DNA of 64,000 nucleotides, taken from assembly GCF_900102135.1 (NCBI RefSeq), contig NZ_FMVJ01000012.1, forward strand, positions 62,001-126,000, read 5' to 3'. Shown here piece by piece: positions 61,284 through 64,000 of the stretch. This DNA is from Microvirga guangxiensis (lineage in GTDB: Bacteria > Pseudomonadota > Alphaproteobacteria > Rhizobiales > Beijerinckiaceae). The notes under the pieces were generated by a model. That model did not search any database, was not told the origin of the DNA, and saw only the letters and a program-made list of their open reading frames with translations. Each line of letters begins with the position of its first letter. Position 1 is the stretch's first letter. A program made the position numbers and the translations under genes.

Positions 61284-62687
61284 CTAGATGCTTGTTCCCG
61301 CGCCCGGCGCGCTTTTCATGCTTACAATTCCACCGATGCTTTCGATCCGATCCCGAAGACCGGCTAATCCCAAACCGGATTCCTGGAGCTTGCTGTCCAC
61401 GCTGCACATGCCAGGCCCTTTATCCGTAACCTCAATAGTGATCGTCGTCCCATCCCATGCGATGTCGGTCTGCTGCCCCTGGCCGCGGGCATGCTTGAAA
61501 GCATTGTTGAGGCTTTCCTGCAGGAAGCGGCAGAGCGCGATCTTGACGAAATGCGGTGTCTGATCCGGAAGGTTCGTCACTGTGCACTTGATCGATGTTC
61601 CCGTACGTCGCTCATGCTGCCGGACCATGAACATGAGCGCTTCCTTCAGCGAGAGCTTCTCGACCTCAGGCAAAAGGAGGCCTTTGCAGATGTTACGGAC
61701 ATCTTTGAGAGCATCGGACAAGGCCTTCTGGATCGCCTTCAAGTTTCCACGATCGTCCGGACTTCCACGAACCTTGTCGAGCCGCAGCAGAGCCAATCCA
61801 ATCAATTGCGCGATACCGTCGTGCAGATCGTAGGCCATCCGCCGCATAAATCGTTCATTGTCCTCTGTCGCGTTCTGAGCTGCGCGCTCGATACGCCTTT
61901 TCAGCGCTCGGTTCTCGTCCAGAAGCGCCGATAGTTGAGCAACGCGCTCCGTCAATGCTGCACGCTGCAAGTCGATGGTCTTGCCTCCGTTGGCCACGAT
62001 CACGAAAAGGCAGCCCATCATGTTCAAGGTGATCAGAGCCGTGGCGATCCAAGTCTGCCATTGCGACTCCACGAGTTCGGCGTCCAATGCATCCGAGCGC
62101 TCGTGGAATTCGACGACGGCGATAATGGCTCCTGTCTCGGCTTCGTAAACGGGTGCGAAAACCTCGAGAAGCGGAACGCCCATGGCGCTCTCCCCCTTAT
62201 CTTCCTCATAGGAAAGACCGTCGAAGACTACTGTGATGGATCCTGCCCATGCCTTTTCCGGATTGGGGTTGCGAGGGAATCTCTTTCCAATGAGCTCCCG
62301 TTCGCTGCTGTAGACGATCAAGCCGCCTGGCTTCCAAACCCGCAAGGAAGTGATGCTTGCGCGAAAGTCAGGCCGTTCCAGGATGCGTCTCAGATCATGT
62401 ATCCGCTCCGGTGAAAGGGTATTGCCATATGCAAGCTCCTGCAGGTGAGGAGCAACGAAGTTATTGATGGATAGCGCAATGGATGCCGCTTTGACTTCCG
62501 TGACGCTCTCCCGCACCTGCCAAGAAACCCATGTTCCCATAGCGAACATGCCGATGATCATCACCGCAAAGGCGATCAGCAAGAACTGTCCCACAAGATT
62601 CTTGCCGCGCTTAGGCAGTGTTTCTGAAACGATCTCGGTCCCTGCGTCACAAGAAGGATACACGGCAGCACTCCCCTCTTGACGCAT
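61284..62687 (-). CDS. NarX/DegS-type membrane sensor histidine kinase
   Basis: A 467-residue kinase. Two membrane helices (about residues 30-52 and 218-240) flank a periplasmic domain of about 165 residues. The cytosolic part has a HisKA_3 dimerisation domain with the phospho-acceptor in MAYDLHDGIAQLIGL (about residue 290), then the ATPase domain with ESLNNAFKHARGQG, DKGPGM and GLGLAGLRDRIESIGG. It controls the adjacent LuxR-type regulators. The periplasmic ligand is unknown. It is divergent from the haem peroxidase gene, so the system may regulate that gene. Confidence 0.92.
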   Translation of the reverse strand: MRQEGSAAVYPSCDAGTEIVSETLPKRGKNLVGQFLLIAFAVMIIGMFAMGTWVSWQVRESVTEVKAASIALSINNFVAPHLQELAYGNTLSPERIHDLRRILERPDFRASITSLRVWKPGGLIVYSSERELIGKRFPRNPNPEKAWAGSITVVFDGLSYEEDKGESAMGVPLLEVFAPVYEAETGAIIAVVEFHERSDALDAELVESQWQTWIATALITLNMMGCLFVIVANGGKTIDLQRAALTERVAQLSALLDENRALKRRIERAAQNATEDNERFMRRMAYDLHDGIAQLIGLALLRLDKVRGSPDDRGNLKAIQKALSDALKDVRNICKGLLLPEVEKLSLKEALMFMVRQHERRTGTSIKCTVTNLPDQTPHFVKIALCRFLQESLNNAFKHARGQGQQTDIAWDGTTITIEVTDKGPGMCSVDSKLQESGLGLAGLRDRIESIGGIVSMKSAPGAGTSI

Positions 62688-63079
62688 AGCCCTTCTGGAT
62701 GAGGCTAAAGATCAAGAGCCGACATAAAGTCGCTCCGCATCCAGGTCCGGTAAATCCTATCCGAAAGAGGTAGCCTTGCCGAAGATTGCGCAGATTCAGC
62801 AAGAAACTGCGGTGCCTGGGAGATAATATTCATAAACACCAATAGCTTAGTGCGCAGATCTCTGTCTGCTGGTCAGCGTCTAATCTGAGTTATTTGGTTT
62901 CTGATATCCGACCATGGTCGGTAGCACGACCAAAGTCCGAGGTGGTCTTAGGACCCGAGGCCGACCTTGGTGCCGAAGCCCGATGTAGGACTTCAGACCC
63001 TGTAGTTTCAGACAGGATGTTCTGCCCAGAATGTGTTCAAGAGCCGCCAGGAATGCGGCGACAACTGGGAGAAGAGACA
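62688..63079. promoter_or_regulatory. Divergent control region between the sensor kinase and peroxidase genes
   Basis: No gene is seen in this 392-nt gap. It contains the perfect 14-bp palindrome CCGACCATGGTCGG (62908-62921) and, just after it, a looser dyad ACCAAAGTC/GACCTTGGT, plus a run of similar GACC/GGTC words up to about 63000. These could be binding sites for the LuxR-type regulators. Confidence 0.45.
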
Positions 63080-64000
63080 ATGGTAAATCTCGTTCGACAC
63101 GATCTCGAGTTCATCCTCAAGCAGATCAAGATTGCCGAAGCTCATTCGGCGGGAACGCCTCTGACCGAAATCCGCGTCAATGCTCAGGGCGATATTACAA
63201 CCGACCCTACAGCGCCTCTGGCCGTGCCCACAACTCTGTCTCCTTACGGGCTGCGTACCGTTGACGGCAGCTACAACAATCTTGTCGCCGGACGTGATCA
63301 TTGGGGCGCTGCAGACAACCCCTTCCCCCGCATCACGGACCCCTACTACCGAAATGAGAATGACGACAGCATCACCTTCGGCCAGGGATCGGGCAACGAG
63401 GTTGTCTTCACCGATGGCAATTACGGTGAAATGGGGAACCCGTCAGCAGCCTCGAGAGGTCTCGGCGGTGGAACCCTAGTGGACGCGGACCCGCGCATCA
63501 TTTCCAACCTGATAGTCGATCAGACTCTCGACAACCCGGCTGCCATCTACGCTGCTCTCAGCTACGCGGGCATTACCGGGCCTGACCTGATGACAGCCCT
63601 GAACGAAATTCGGGGTGCCAAGACGGCTCTCGATGCGGCTGTTACCGGCGGCGTTCAGGCGACGATCGATGCAGCGCAGGCAACGCTCGATGCCGCGCTC
63701 GCCAAATATGAAGTAGAGATGGACGGCAAAAGCGTCGTGATCCCCAACGTTTCGCCAGACGAGGGACTTTCGGCACCCTACAATGGCTGGTTCACTCTCT
63801 TCGGTCAGTTCTTCGATCACGGCCTGGACCTTGTGCCTAAGGGCAACAACGGCACGATCTACATTCCTCTTCAGCCCGACGATCCTCTGTATAATCCCGA
63901 TAGCCCTCACACCAATTTCATGGTGCTCACGCGCGCTCCGGAGGGTGCCGTAAATCTGACGACCCCATGGGTCGATCAGAACCAGACCTATACCTCGCAC
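63080..64000 (+). CDS. Haem peroxidase family protein, 3' end outside window
   Basis: From an ATG at 63080 with a GGGAGAAGAG site the frame stays open to the edge (307 codons). The N-terminal sequence matches large bacterial members of the animal-type haem peroxidase family: PNVSPDEGLSAPYNGWFTLF followed by GQFFDHGLDLV contains the likely distal His near the substrate pocket. Such proteins usually run to thousands of residues and carry repeats for Ca2+ binding and type I secretion; that part cannot be seen here. The family catalyses H2O2-dependent oxidation, extracellularly or at the cell surface. It is divergent from the sensor kinase. Confidence 0.85.
   Translation, partial: MVNLVRHDLEFILKQIKIAEAHSAGTPLTEIRVNAQGDITTDPTAPLAVPTTLSPYGLRTVDGSYNNLVAGRDHWGAADNPFPRITDPYYRNENDDSITFGQGSGNEVVFTDGNYGEMGNPSAASRGLGGGTLVDADPRIISNLIVDQTLDNPAAIYAALSYAGITGPDLMTALNEIRGAKTALDAAVTGGVQATIDAAQATLDAALAKYEVEMDGKSVVIPNVSPDEGLSAPYNGWFTLFGQFFDHGLDLVPKGNNGTIYIPLQPDDPLYNPDSPHTNFMVLTRAPEGAVNLTTPWVDQNQTYTSH

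Noticed and set aside
63018..63040. Two GTTC words near the peroxidase gene as a LexA box
   Set aside because: They are 12 nt apart instead of 7, so they do not fit GTTC-N7-GTTC.
1..64000. CRISPR arrays, rRNA and tRNA genes
   Set aside because: I found no direct-repeat array with regular spacers and no tRNA/rRNA-like segments while reading; a covariance-model scan would be decisive.

Overview
This is a dense, GC-rich chromosomal window from an alphaproteobacterium, most likely order Hyphomicrobiales (Rhizobiales) and perhaps a Methylobacteriaceae/Microvirga-like genus. The assignment rests on five LexA boxes of the alphaproteobacterial GTTC-N7-GTTC type, a class I lysyl-tRNA synthetase, the four ligase-associated DNA-damage-response genes, a TIGR02186-type membrane protein and many GC-rich palindromic intergenic repeats. 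The genus is inference. I saw no rRNA, tRNA, CRISPR array, transposase, integrase or phage structural gene.

1-8.1 kb: a minus-strand catabolic cluster (N-formylglutamate amidohydrolase-like enzyme, ethanolamine-type permease, glutamine-synthetase-like ligase, aldehyde dehydrogenase, iron alcohol dehydrogenase, terminator, then a truncated cupin) with a divergent RpiR-type regulator. The set fits breakdown of an amino alcohol such as ethanolamine through gamma-glutamylated intermediates. 8.1-18.5 kb: two membrane proteins, an aminotransferase, MscL, a 1169-residue transporter-like hybrid histidine kinase, and a compact minus-strand set (racemase, DsbA-like isomerase, thioesterase, DinB). 18.7-25.8 kb: fatty-acid beta-oxidation (FadB-like, thiolase, acyl-CoA dehydrogenase) with a MerR-type regulator. 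Between the dehydrogenase and the regulator lies about 1.2 kb of mosaic repeats and a LexA-box promoter with no recognisable gene.

26-40.7 kb: a PodJ-like SEL1/coiled-coil protein, a TauE/SafE exporter with a TIGR02186 partner, and the ligase-associated repair set (PdeM and Lhr-type helicase on the minus strand; exonuclease and ATP-dependent ligase on the plus strand). Three unrelated enzymes lie between the two halves. 40.8-51.2 kb: housekeeping and accessory genes (response regulator, esterase, MATE pump, PyrD, a LexA-like S24 regulator lacking its catalytic serine, LysK, a solute-binding protein, and a glycosyltransferase with a type-II-secretion-ATPase-like N-terminal domain).

51.1-59.5 kb: the most unusual region, an SOS-type DNA-processing island. 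Four LexA boxes overlap sigma70-like promoters in front of a putative single-strand-annealing protein, a possible PD-(D/E)XK/TnsA-like protein, a three-gene operon (unknown, helix-hairpin-helix, small unknown) and an SSB. Between them lies an Mre11/SbcD-like phosphoesterase, an ATPase that reads as a circularly permuted Rad50/SbcC with its ends at the zinc hook, and a translationally coupled coiled-coil protein. A tandem HARP-like protein closes the island. Together they look like a domesticated recombination/repair module induced by DNA damage. 59.6-64 kb: a sensor kinase with two LuxR-type response regulators, divergent from a haem peroxidase cut by the window edge.
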